A stretch of 37,292 nt of DNA from Methanobrevibacter olleyae (lineage in GTDB: Archaea; Methanobacteriota; Methanobacteria; Methanobacteriales; Methanobacteriaceae). Below are positions 1 to 7,396 of the stretch, one piece after another; within the stretch, counting starts at the first letter, position 1; every line of letters begins with the position of its first letter. A program made the position numbers and the translations under genes. Location of the stretch: contig NZ_FOTL01000023.1 in assembly GCF_900114585.1 (NCBI RefSeq), forward strand, positions 1 through 37,292. The letters are read 5' to 3'. The notes under the pieces are model-generated. The model ran no database searches. It was not told the origin of the DNA and saw only the letters and a program-made list of their open reading frames with translations.

Positions 1-92
1 TCCCATAACTTGCGTAAATTTTTTTAGATTTTTCACAAGTCGATAAATTTAAATGCTTTAACCAATATAATATATTTAGTGTCTTTATTATC

Positions 93-158
93 AAATTTAA
101 TACTATGTTTCATGTTAATTCACTAAATAAATATATGTTTAACATAGTATTTAAATTT
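93..158. repeat. Long inverted repeat with 31-base loop
   Basis: The arm at 93-109 (AAATTTAATACTATGTT) is the reverse complement of 141-158 except for one bulged T. The loop is 110-140 and itself contains part of a second inverted pair (TGTTAA / TTAACA). It could be a bidirectional terminator or a protein-binding site; nothing in the window decides which. Confidence 0.55.
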
Positions 159-293
159 AACGATTGTAAAGGCACTTTTTACGTTAATAACGTTCATAAA
201 ATTTGTATTTTTACTATGTAAAATCATAGAGTATTGAAAACATAGAAAATAAGAACAAAAAATGCTCTAATTTTTAGAAAAAATCTAGGACCC

Positions 294-393
294 TAAATTA
301 AATTATAAAAAAATAATAATCCTAAAAATAGAAAAACAGAAAAAATATAATAAATTAAATTATAAAAAAATAATAATCCTAAAAATAGAAAAA
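294..393. repeat. Direct repeat, two copies, period 57
   Basis: Bases 294-336 and 351-393 are identical over 43 bases (both start TAAATTAAATTATAAAAAAA). This is one of many short tandem duplications in the intergenic DNA of the window. Confidence 0.8.
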
Positions 394-423
394 TAGAAAT
401 TAATAAATGAAAATTTTAGAATA

Positions 424-606
424 TTATTTTTCTGCAAGAGTCCAATAACATCTTTTTGGAGAGACAATAGTTTCATCTTTTTTTAATTCTTTCATAATTT
501 TATCGACTTCTTTCTTTTCTACACCTGAAAGTTCACTTACTTTTTTAGCGTTTAAAGCTTCTTCAGAGTTTTTAAATGCTTCAATTACTTTATCTTTGTT
601 TTCCAT
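424..606 (-). CDS. Small winged-helix DNA-binding protein (60 aa)
   Basis: A 60-residue protein with a helix-turn-helix layout: helix EKVIEAF-like at residues 5-12, LNAKKVSELSG at 18-28, KKEVDKIMKELKKD as the likely recognition helix (31-44), then a wing (ETIVSPKRCYW). It resembles the minimal MarR/winged-helix proteins found in Methanobacteriales. The start ATG at 606 is preceded by GGTGAT. It lies 131 bases downstream of cbf5 on the same strand, separated by a hairpin, so it is probably transcribed alone. The regulated target is unknown. The function is inferred from the fold pattern only. Confidence 0.7.
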   Translation of the reverse strand: MENKDKVIEAFKNSEEALNAKKVSELSGVEKKEVDKIMKELKKDETIVSPKRCYWTLAEK

Positions 607-657
607 AATATCACCAATCTTTTAATTAAATTCAACTCAAATTATTACTATTGATAT

Positions 658-678
658 TAATAATAATAATAATAATAA
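658..678. repeat. TAA trinucleotide microsatellite, 7 units
   Basis: Seven perfect TAA units lie about 50-70 bases upstream of the winged-helix gene start (606), in its likely promoter zone. Confidence 0.8.
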
Positions 679-691
679 TTTTTTAACTATC

Positions 692-740
692 TAGAAGAGA
701 TTTCATTCAAGGTTTTTGACCAAATGTCAAATCTTCTCTA
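692..740 (-). terminator. Hairpin at the cbf5 stop codon
   Basis: Arms 692-703 and 729-740 pair at 10 of 12 positions, and the cbf5 TAG stop (738-740) lies in one arm. The interior (708-730) carries one copy of a palindromic element related to those at 7361-7393 and 33747-33774. A terminator or 3'-processing role is inferred from position. Confidence 0.5.
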
Positions 741-1700
741 CCAACCTTTTGGATAGATACCAGTATCCATAAAGACCTTATTTGTATCAACCACTAAACC
801 AGAATCTGCATTTATTATCTCTTGAGATGAAAATAATGAAGTACCTGCAGCTACCAATTCTCCTTTTAAAGACTTAATAGCAACAAGGTTGCCTTTTTGA
901 ATATCTTTAGATAATTTAGCGATTCCTCCTGCTCCAAGCTTTGCACCATGGCAAATAGCTTCAACAGCTGAATCTTTAATAAAAATCTGTGGAAGATGCG
1001 AACTAGCTACTTCCATTGGTTGAATAGCTTTTCTTATATATGATTCATCACCATCTTCAATATAAAAATGATAAGCATCTGTTAAATCATGCAGACTTAC
1101 AAGATTATCATTTCTCTCATCAAAGGGACCTACTCTGGTTCTTCTAAGCTCCGCCATATGAGCTCCACAGCCTAAAGCTTCACCGATATCATGACAATAT
1201 GTTCTAACATAGGTTCCTGCTTCACAAGCTATTCTAAATAAAACATCTTTTCCCTCTATTTCATAAATGGTAGAGTAATAAATATTTCTTACCCTTAATT
1301 CACGTTTGACAGCTGATTTAACTGGAGGTGTTTGGTATATCCTACCAGTAAATTCATCGAAGATTTGTTTTACTTGATCTTCTCCAATATCTTTGTGTAA
1401 TGTCATAAGACATACATATTCCTTACCAGCTGGAAGGAGAAGTTGGCTAACTCTTGTAGCATTATCAATGCCAATAGGAAGCACTCCAGTTACTTTAGGA
1501 TCAAGTGTTCCACCATGTCCAGTTTTATTAGCTCCAACTATTCTTTTAACCCATGAATCAACTTCATGAGAAGTAGGACCAGATGGTTTATCTAAATTGA
1601 TTATACCTTTAGCTATATGTTCCTCTATAGGTCTTTCATAAGGATTAGATCCATATTCAGAATTAGTTTCTACATTTGATTTAATTAAGTATTCATCCAT
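738..1700 (-). CDS. cbf5: tRNA/rRNA pseudouridine synthase Cbf5 (TruB family)
   Basis: Archaeal dyskerin/Cbf5, catalytic subunit of H/ACA guide ribonucleoproteins, also able to form psi55 in tRNA. At 320 aa it has the usual archaeal length. The catalytic motif HGGTLDPKVTGVLP gives Asp67 as nucleophile, and a KPSGPTSHEV motif I precedes it. The C-terminal ~80 residues (around 235-315) match a PUA domain (AICHGAKLGAGGI). The ATG at 1700 has GGAGA upstream. It is the last gene of the ribosomal cluster here, following L14e after a 440-base gap, an order familiar in methanogens (L34e-cmk-L14e-cbf5). A hairpin overlaps the stop codon. Confidence 0.96.
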   Translation of the reverse strand: MDEYLIKSNVETNSEYGSNPYERPIEEHIAKGIINLDKPSGPTSHEVDSWVKRIVGANKTGHGGTLDPKVTGVLPIGIDNATRVSQLLLPAGKEYVCLMTLHKDIGEDQVKQIFDEFTGRIYQTPPVKSAVKRELRVRNIYYSTIYEIEGKDVLFRIACEAGTYVRTYCHDIGEALGCGAHMAELRRTRVGPFDERNDNLVSLHDLTDAYHFYIEDGDESYIRKAIQPMEVASSHLPQIFIKDSAVEAICHGAKLGAGGIAKLSKDIQKGNLVAIKSLKGELVAAGTSLFSSQEIINADSGLVVDTNKVFMDTGIYPKGW

Positions 1701-2140
1701 ATTATATCTCCAATAGCTAAAAGTTTATAAAAATAGTTTAATTTTATATTATAAATTAAGATGTTTATTATAAATAAATTTAATTATCAACTATTATCAA
1801 CTATTAAAATATAAAACAATAAAAAAAAAAAGTGAATTGAATAAAAACTGTAAAATCTTAAAAATAGCAATTGAACAAAGTAAATAAACTAAAACTAATT
1901 AAAATTAATTAAAATTGATTAAAATTGATTAAAATTAATTAAAATTAATTAAAATTAATTAAAATTGATTAAAATTAATTAAAATAATTAAATAATTAAA
2001 TAAAATAAAAAGAAAAAATAATAGAACTCACCATAAGATGAATTCTTAGTTTAATACACAAAAAATGTGCTTTAATTTTAATATATAAAAAGTTAAATGT
2101 AAATTAACTTACTATTAGAATTAAATGGAATAATTTAAAT
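1701..2140. other. Gap between L14e and cbf5
   Basis: No gene is visible. The stretch contains a helically phased 10-base repeat (1891-1980) and small hairpins around 2034-2067. It should hold any separate cbf5 promoter (minus strand), but no single TATA box stands out in this composition. Confidence 0.55.
1891..1980. repeat. Nine-copy 10-base tandem repeat (phased A-tracts)
   Basis: Nine consecutive units of AAAATTRATT (the first is AAAACTAATT), each exactly 10 bases, then a degenerate continuation to about 2010. The period is close to one DNA helical turn, which predicts intrinsic curvature. It sits 190-280 bases upstream of the cbf5 start. Confidence 0.85.
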
Positions 2141-2149
2141 TTATTCCAT
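2125..2149 (-). terminator. Stop-codon hairpin after L14e
   Basis: Perfect 9-base arms 2125-2133 (ATGGAATAA) and 2141-2149 (TTATTCCAT) with a 7-base loop. The L14e stop codon (2141-2143) is part of the stem. Confidence 0.55.
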
Positions 2150-2308
2150 AATAGGTTCTAAATGGTTAATGTTACAACGTCTGTTTTTAACTTCGTCTCC
2201 TTTTACTTCTACGAAGTTTTCATCAATAATTGCAACAATTTCACATTCTTTACCTGCTTCTCTTCCAGCAGTTTTAATACATTTTCTACCAACTTCTATA
2301 GCTGCCAT
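2141..2308 (-). CDS. rpl14e: Large subunit ribosomal protein L14e (short form)
   Basis: A 55-residue protein beginning MAAIEVGRKCIKTAGREAG and ending in a RRCNINHLEP motif, which matches the start and core of archaeal L14e. The gene is short and easily missed. From memory, archaeal homologues are usually about 75-80 residues, so this copy lacks the C-terminal tail and has a shortened loop. Its ATG overlaps the cmk stop by one base (TGATG), implying translational coupling. A hairpin covers its stop codon, so it probably ends an L34e-cmk-L14e unit. Confidence 0.88.
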   Translation of the reverse strand: MAAIEVGRKCIKTAGREAGKECEIVAIIDENFVEVKGDEVKNRRCNINHLEPIME

Positions 2309-2826
2309 CATATCACCTTTAATGTTGTTAAAATAATTTCCACAATACTTTCAGGATTGAAACTATCAGTATTTATAATTAAATCATAAATATCCATATT
2401 TTTTATATCTATATTATGAATATCCATATATCTTAAAGCTTCACTTTCTTCACGAGCAATAATTTCCTCTTTTGCAAATTCAATTGATTTATCTTCTCTT
2501 TCACATACCCTTTTAGCTCTTACTTCTAAAGGAGCGTTAAAGCAAACTCTTAAATTTGCATCAATGAAATATGCAGAAAGCCTTCCTTCAATAATAAGAT
2601 TTTGAGCTTCTTCCGCAAGTTTAGCTTGTCTATTATCAATCTCTTTATCGATGTCAGTATTATTTTCAGCAAATTTACCAAATTCAACTGGAGACATTCC
2701 TCTCTCTGCTGCCATCTCTCTAAAGATAGCTCCTGCTGAGACAAATGGAATATTTAATTTTTCAGATAATACCTTTGCAACAGTTGTAGTACCACTACCT
2801 GCTGTCCCACCGATTGTTATTATCAT
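2308..2826 (-). CDS. cmk: Cytidylate kinase
   Basis: Archaeal CMP kinase: CMP + ATP to CDP + ADP, in cytoplasmic pyrimidine salvage. At 172 aa it is typical. The N-terminal P-loop reads GGTAGSGTTT (residues 6-15); the usual Walker-A lysine is replaced by Thr, which is a normal trait of the archaeal family. A lid-like segment with several Arg lies around RAKRVCEREDKS. The start overlaps the L34e stop by one base and the stop overlaps the L14e start, so the three genes are translationally coupled. Its position between two ribosomal protein genes is conserved in methanogens. Confidence 0.94.
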   Translation of the reverse strand: MIITIGGTAGSGTTTVAKVLSEKLNIPFVSAGAIFREMAAERGMSPVEFGKFAENNTDIDKEIDNRQAKLAEEAQNLIIEGRLSAYFIDANLRVCFNAPLEVRAKRVCEREDKSIEFAKEEIIAREESEALRYMDIHNIDIKNMDIYDLIINTDSFNPESIVEIILTTLKVI

Positions 2827-3092
2827 TATTTTCTTGCCTCATTTTTAAAATGCTTACGCGCACATTTTGGACATAAGTTTCCACCAAATGGACGGTTAGG
2901 TCTTTTTTGAGATTTAGCTAATTTACCAATCTCATAAGGACGTCCTCTTGGAACACCATGTAATACAGCACCACATTCAGCACATATATGCTTAGATGGT
3001 TTTTTCTTTTTATATCTTAAAACATTAACTCCACCAGGAGTTTTTTTATTTGTTCTTTTATATGATCTTGATCTAAATCTATTTGCAGGCAT
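2826..3092 (-). CDS. rpl34e: Large subunit ribosomal protein L34e
   Basis: An 88-residue basic protein, [13 protein letters not shown]..., with a zinc-binding pattern C37xxC40 and C74xxC77. L34e is present in archaea and eukaryotes only. The start has GGTGATAAC immediately upstream. It is first in the coupled set L34e-cmk-L14e, after an 820-base gap from the DUF106 gene, so it likely has its own promoter somewhere in 3093-3400. Confidence 0.95.
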   Translation of the reverse strand: MPANRFRSRSYKRTNKKTPGGVNVLRYKKKKPSKHICAECGAVLHGVPRGRPYEIGKLAKSQKRPNRPFGGNLCPKCARKHFKNEARK

Positions 3093-3458
3093 GTTATCAC
3101 CTAATTTGTTTTTTTAAAAAACATCTACAAACTTTTCTAATATAATAATATATTGAATAAAATATCAAATTGTCTATAAGTTTGTAGATTCGATAAAATA
3201 TATAATTGATATTAAAATATCTTTAGAATATATTTAAAAACATTTTAAAAAATATCATTAAAAAAGTATCATAAAATTAGAATGAATCATAAAATAAATT
3301 AAAATTCATTTAGTTAAATGATTAACACTATTTAATATGATATTTAACTAATATATACTTTACTATTTTCTATACTTTTTCTTGAAAATCTATAATACAA
3401 TTAAAAATTTTATTTTATTTTCAAGTAGTTAAGATTATAGAAATTAAATTTTAAAATC

Positions 3459-3566
3459 TTAGCAAATTCTAACAACCCAAATTAAGTAGGCTATCCCACT
3501 TAACATGCCAATCATTAAAATCTTACTAAAATTTAGTATTACAGATATCGTACTTTTGGGATTATG
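3459..3566 (-). other. Short hydrophobic reading frame or gene remnant
   Basis: Stop-to-stop open frame of 35 codons; the last ~20 residues look like a membrane helix. The only internal ATG (3515) would give an 18-residue peptide, and it has no Shine-Dalgarno site. The frame also covers a hairpin (arms 3482-3490 and 3495-3503, fully paired in minus-strand RNA if one G-U is allowed). It could be a decayed gene end, a very small membrane peptide, or chance. Confidence 0.25.
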
Positions 3567-3627
3567 ATTTTAATTTAAATTTTTAATTGAAACTAGAAAA
3601 TAATTCAGATAAAATTTCTAAAATATT

Positions 3628-3688
3628 AGATAAAAGCTATCTGATAATTTAGATAAAAGCTATCTGATAATTTAGATAAAAACTATCC
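3628..3688. repeat. Three tandem palindromic repeats, period 23
   Basis: Units start at 3628, 3651 and 3674. Each contains AGATA-AAAGC-TATCT (the third copy reads AGATAAAAACTATCC), an interrupted palindrome spaced about two helical turns apart. Confidence 0.75.
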
Positions 3689-3915
3689 AAAATAATTAGA
3701 TTGATGAATAAATATAAACTTTATATATATACCTCAACAATTAAATTTTATAAATAGTAGCAACTAAGTATAATTAAATTAATTACACGATTAATTAAAT
3801 TAATAGCCATTAAAATAAATCCAATTTAATGAAATTCTATTTTAATTAAATAAATTCTAATTCGATTACTAAATTAATAACTAAATAAAAGATATTTTTT
3901 ATAACTTAAATTAAT

Positions 3916-4524
3916 CTAGAAACCATTTTTGAATCCCATAAATTTCCTAATGATTTGTGACATTCCAAATGTGCAAATAAAGTACCACCATAACCATCCT
4001 ACACCATATGGAATAGTAGTTATGCTACCACCATAAAACATTTGCCCTAATGAATGGAAAATCGGAGTTAGAGTACAATAATAAACAGCTGGAGGAAATA
4101 CAACAACAATAGTATGTATTGCAGATTGCCACATCCAAGCAAATATCAATAGGATTGGAATCATAGTAACAATCATTGGTCTAAATGACATTTTCATTAT
4201 TTCAGATTGATCCTGCATCATATCCATTTGTTTAGCTTGAATTTTAGCCATTTGTTTACTGTCACCACTAGCTTGAGCTTCTCTTAACTCTTTTTGTAAA
4301 GCTTTAGATCTAGCTTGCATTTCATTCATTTTATCCTGATCTACTAATAATTTTTGAGCAGTAACTGTTAAAATAGATATAGCCAAAGATATCACAAATA
4401 CAGTAAGTACTGGATTATTAGGGGTAGGATCCATTTGAACTAATGGATTAAGAACAGCATTCATTGCATCAAACACTGGCTGAAGCCAGGAAATACCTAA
4501 AAGAAAACTACCTTGATACGCCAT
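3916..4524 (-). CDS. YidC/Oxa1-superfamily membrane protein (DUF106, EMC3/TMCO1-like)
   Basis: A 202-residue protein. An N-terminal hydrophobic segment (about 35-55) is followed by a charged coiled-coil hairpin (MNEMQARSKALQKELREAQ..., about 60-100) and two to three further membrane segments (about 115-145 and 170-190). This is the layout of archaeal DUF106/Ylp1 proteins, proposed YidC-like insertases related to EMC3 and GET1. The upstream GTG at 4536 overlaps the Shine-Dalgarno site; I chose the ATG at 4524, preceded by GTGAGG at good spacing. The secY-adk-DUF106 order is conserved, consistent with co-translational membrane insertion. Confidence 0.88.
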   Translation of the reverse strand: MAYQGSFLLGISWLQPVFDAMNAVLNPLVQMDPTPNNPVLTVFVISLAISILTVTAQKLLVDQDKMNEMQARSKALQKELREAQASGDSKQMAKIQAKQMDMMQDQSEIMKMSFRPMIVTMIPILLIFAWMWQSAIHTIVVVFPPAVYYCTLTPIFHSLGQMFYGGSITTIPYGVGWLWWYFICTFGMSQIIRKFMGFKNGF

Positions 4525-4644
4525 TTCATTCCTCACATAGTTTAATAAATTTTAATAGTAAATTATAGTTTTTTGTTTTTATAAATTTTATAAAAAGTAT
4601 AATAAACTATTAATTTATAAATTCTTTTACAAATTTATAAATTA

Positions 4645-4704
4645 ATAATTTAAAATCTTTAATATTAATAATTTAAAATCTTTAATATTGATAATTTAAA
4701 ATAT
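4645..4704. repeat. Tandem repeat, period 23, about 2.6 copies
   Basis: ATAATTTAAAATCTTTAATA recurs at 4645 and 4668, and a partial copy starts at 4691. It lies in the 260-base gap between adkA and the DUF106 gene. Confidence 0.75.
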
Positions 4705-4761
4705 AATGAAATTTAAATAATTAGAAAAATCTAATTATTTAAAATAATTTCAATTAATCAC

Positions 4762-4795
4762 ATAATTATTTTAATATCAAATAATTATTTTAATA
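4762..4795 (-). repeat. Duplicated 3' end of adkA, period 19
   Basis: ATAATTATTTTAATA occurs at 4762-4776 and 4781-4795. The second copy contains the last codons and stop of adkA (4785-4787); the first lies just downstream of the stop on the minus strand. Confidence 0.6.
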
Positions 4796-5342
4796 AATCA
4801 ACCATTTTTCTAACAGTTGAAGGTAAATGATTATCATGATTAGAGATAATTTTTACTGTTGCTCCAGTTAAAGTAGCATAAGCCATAGCTGCAGCCCTGT
4901 TCATTTCTTGATGTAAATGAATATCTTTTGCTTTTTCAGCATCTCTTTGTCTGGTTTCATCATTTAATCTTCTTACCATGATTTCATCAGGATGTGCTTC
5001 AACCAAAATAAAAGTATCTGGATTTAATCCTTCTAATACCCATTTAGGAAGTCCTGGTAAGAAACCCGCAGGTGTACTAATAGTACAATGAGTATCTACA
5101 ATAACATTATCAGATTCAGATTTTTCTTTTATTCTAATACCTGCTTCTTTTTGAATCTCTTTTTGAGTATTAGCAGGTAATTTTCTCAGCTCATCCCTAT
5201 TTTCAACAAGCCCTTTTTCAAGAGCAATTTCAGTCATAATATCTCCATAGTTTAAATGAAGATAATCTACTTCTTTTAATGCACTATTTAGTAAAGTTGT
5301 ACTTCCAGATCCTGGAATTCCAGTTAAAACTACCAATTTCAT
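4785..5342 (-). CDS. adkA: Adenylate kinase, archaeal type
   Basis: Archaeal adenylate kinase: ATP + AMP to 2 ADP. At 185 aa it is typical of the AdkA family of methanogens. The P-loop is GIPGSGSTT (residues 8-16); as in other archaeal AdkA proteins the Walker-A lysine is absent. A conserved segment ELRKLPANTQKEIQKEAG follows around residues 52-69, and a LID-like region (RRLNDETRQRDAEKA) lies around 124-138. The ATG at 5342 has a strong GGAGGAT upstream. It lies 142 bases after secY on the same strand. Confidence 0.95.
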   Translation of the reverse strand: MKLVVLTGIPGSGSTTLLNSALKEVDYLHLNYGDIMTEIALEKGLVENRDELRKLPANTQKEIQKEAGIRIKEKSESDNVIVDTHCTISTPAGFLPGLPKWVLEGLNPDTFILVEAHPDEIMVRRLNDETRQRDAEKAKDIHLHQEMNRAAAMAYATLTGATVKIISNHDNHLPSTVRKMVDLLK

Positions 5343-5433
5343 TTAAATCCTCCCACATTAAACATTTAATTATAAATAAGCTAAATTAATTAATAATAAT
5401 CTCAAAAAATAAAGAAAAATAAGGAAATTAAAG

Positions 5434-5528
5434 ATTAATCATTTCCTAAGAATTTTCTTAACATTGGATGCATTTCCAAAAGAATTAATCATTTCCTAAG
5501 AATTTTCTTAACATTGGATGCATTTCCA
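5434..5528 (-). repeat. Tandem duplication of the secY 3' end, period 50
   Basis: A 45-base sequence covering the last 14 codons and stop of secY (5484-5528) is repeated without change at 5434-5478, separated by five bases. The downstream copy is outside the reading frame and keeps a fossil stop codon. Each copy has a small perfect palindrome (TAAGAATTTTCTTA). Confidence 0.92.
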
Positions 5529-6855
5529 TAAGCTGTTCTTGGGCAATCTCTTCATAAAGTTTATATACAATACCTACAGTAAGTAATACACCAGTACCTC
5601 CACCGAGAGCACCAGTTAAATCAGCAATAAATGCCAATATACCTACGAATAAACCTCCTAGAATAGTAAGAGCTGGAATATACTTTTTCATAATCATATA
5701 AAGTTGTCTTTTACTACTTCTAAAACCTGGAATTTGTATACCTGAGTTATAAAGTTGTTTAGAAACTTCTTTTGCATTTAATGAACCACTGATTTCTACC
5801 CATAACCATGAGAAAAGTACACAACAGCCTAAGAAAACAATCGCATAGAATAAAACTCTTAATGGATTAGTAAATAATACACCTAAACTATTAGGAGTAG
5901 TTAGCCATAATGCAATTCCACTAATAGCTCTTCCTCCAGATACTTCACCAAAAATAGGAAAACCAATCTTTTGAAATACACTAGCTAAAAGTGAAACGTT
6001 TACAAGAAGTGCACTTGTTAAAATAACTGGCATGTTACTTGCATAAATAAATTTTAAAGGATATTTACCTACAGAACCTCTGATTCTACCGTGTCCTCTT
6101 ACTTGACCATGAGAAATAGGGATTTCTATTCTCATACATTCACCATATACCGCTATTAAGAATACAATGATAGTAGCAATTAATGGAATTAATATGGAGA
6201 AATTAGGAGCTCCACCTATAATAGACTGTATAAATGCAGGAAGAATACCTGAAGCAGTTGTAGATGCTGCAGAAGCTGGTAAGAAATTAAATGTTCCTAC
6301 TATAATAGTTTGAGCTACACCAGCAGCAATGAATAATCCTACACCACTACCGAATCCCCATTTAGATACTACTTCATCAAGGTAGAGTATTAAAACTGCA
6401 CCAATAACTAATTGGAGAATCATTATCCCATAGAAAGAAGTGTCAATAGGCACTAAACTTCCAGTAAGTACTAAAACTCCTGCTTCGAATATTGTGATTA
6501 TAATAGCTAATAATTTTTGAGTACTTTGAAACATAGCTTTATGTTCATGTTTAGATAAGTCTAAATTTAATATTTTTGCACCAACTAAAAGTTGTAAAAC
6601 AATAGATGCTGTTACAATAGGCCCTATACCTAAAGTAAGAATTGACCCAAAACTACCTGCCATAACAGCTCTTAATTGGGCAAATTGATCAACTGCAGCT
6701 GGACTCAAACCATATAACGGAATTTGAGTTAAAAAATAATATAAAACTAAAACAATCGCCGTCCATTTAAGCTTTTCCTTAAAGTCTTGTCTGTGAATAG
6801 GAGTCTTGACCTCAGGAAGTAACTTAAATATAGGCTTAAAATTCTCTAAAAACAT
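5485..6855 (-). CDS. secY: Preprotein translocase subunit SecY
   Basis: Central channel subunit of the Sec61/SecY translocon in the cytoplasmic membrane. At 456 aa with about ten membrane segments it is full length. The N-terminal amphipathic part (LPEVKTPIHRQDFKEKLKWT) and the cytoplasmic loop with HGQVRGHGRIRG are recognisable. The ATG at 6855 has GGGGA upstream. It normally follows L15 closely, but here a 541-base gap intervenes, so transcription may restart. The 3' end is duplicated downstream of the stop (see 5434-5528). It is followed by adkA and the DUF106 gene. Confidence 0.97.
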   Translation of the reverse strand: MFLENFKPIFKLLPEVKTPIHRQDFKEKLKWTAIVLVLYYFLTQIPLYGLSPAAVDQFAQLRAVMAGSFGSILTLGIGPIVTASIVLQLLVGAKILNLDLSKHEHKAMFQSTQKLLAIIITIFEAGVLVLTGSLVPIDTSFYGIMILQLVIGAVLILYLDEVVSKWGFGSGVGLFIAAGVAQTIIVGTFNFLPASAASTTASGILPAFIQSIIGGAPNFSILIPLIATIIVFLIAVYGECMRIEIPISHGQVRGHGRIRGSVGKYPLKFIYASNMPVILTSALLVNVSLLASVFQKIGFPIFGEVSGGRAISGIALWLTTPNSLGVLFTNPLRVLFYAIVFLGCCVLFSWLWVEISGSLNAKEVSKQLYNSGIQIPGFRSSKRQLYMIMKKYIPALTILGGLFVGILAFIADLTGALGGGTGVLLTVGIVYKLYEEIAQEQLMEMHPMLRKFLGND

Positions 6856-7184
6856 TTTTTCCCCGTTAATTATTATCTACTAAATTCAAATTAGATTTTA
6901 AACTACAATAAATATTCTTTAATAATGAATATTATAAGATATTGATTTAATATCTGAACTTTGAATTCTATTATAAGTTTTTTTTAAAAATTTTCTTATA
7001 AAAATCCAAAATATTAAGGATAAATCCAATTAATAATAAAACTAATTTTTGCTATATAATCATTATATATTATATAATATTATAATATTTCAGATTAATA
7101 ATAAATATAATTTTTATATAATATAAACTATTCGATAAATAATATAAAAATCTACAGATTAACATTAAATTTCAATAAAATTAT

Positions 7185-7286
7185 AAAAATAAAAAACAAT
7201 GCAAACAAAAAAAAAACAATTACTAAAATAAAATTAAAAATAAAAAACAATGCAATAAAAAATTACTAAAATAAAATTAAAAATTA
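7185..7286. repeat. Imperfect tandem repeat, period 51, two copies
   Basis: AAAAATAAAAAACAATGCAA and a following TTACTAAAATAAAATTAAAA recur at 51-base spacing, with one poly-A stretch of different length between copies. Confidence 0.7.
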
Positions 7287-7360
7287 AATTTTAAAAAATA
7301 GAAAAAATAAAAAAACCAGTTAAAGAGCATAATACTCCCAACCAGTGATAAAATTTTGGT

Positions 7361-7393
7361 CAAGGTTTTTTGGCCGAAGGCCAAAAAAGCTTG
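7361..7393 (-). terminator. Palindromic element behind L15
   Basis: Arms TTTTTTGGCC (7366-7375) and GGCCAAAAAA (7379-7388) with a 3-base loop, extended by CAAG/CTTG at the outer edge. On the minus strand the hairpin is followed by CCTTGACCAAAATTTT. Related copies lie behind cbf5 and behind the UPF0173 gene. It is a probable terminator or 3'-processing site of the ribosomal operon. Confidence 0.6.
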
Positions 7394-7396
7394 GGT

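Larger units (their letters stand above)
1..423. other. AT-rich intergenic region without a gene
   Basis: No reading frame with coding character on either strand. It holds a long inverted repeat (93-158), a short palindrome around 171-185 (ACGTT-AAT-AACGT), and a two-copy direct repeat (294-393). It is the downstream side of the small minus-strand gene at 424-606. Confidence 0.6.
3093..3915. other. Long AT-rich gap with one compositional island
   Basis: Some 820 bases inside a conserved cluster where genes are normally close. No intact gene is seen. Around 3459-3566 the composition is less AT-rich and the minus strand has a 35-codon open stretch ending in a hydrophobic segment (IGMLSGIAYLIWVVRIC). 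A GC-containing hairpin is at 3482-3503. Tandem palindromes lie at 3628-3688. Confidence 0.55.
6856..7396. other. Gap between L15 and secY
   Basis: About 540 bases without a gene, extremely AT-rich. It contains a palindromic terminator-like element just behind L15 (7361-7393) and a 51-base two-copy repeat (7185-7286). Several TATATAAT-like stretches between 7060 and 7130 could serve secY, but none can be singled out. Confidence 0.55.

Noticed and set aside
2162-2389. Plus-strand open frame of 75 codons
   Set aside because: It is the antisense shadow of L14e and the 3' end of cmk, both of which match known families; its own translation is low-complexity (Phe, Asn, Ser).
4785-5342. P-loops of AdkA and Cmk lacking the Walker-A lysine, as a sign of inactivation
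   Set aside because: Archaeal adenylate and cytidylate kinases of these families normally lack that lysine (GxPGxGxTT and GSGTTT forms), so this is a family trait.
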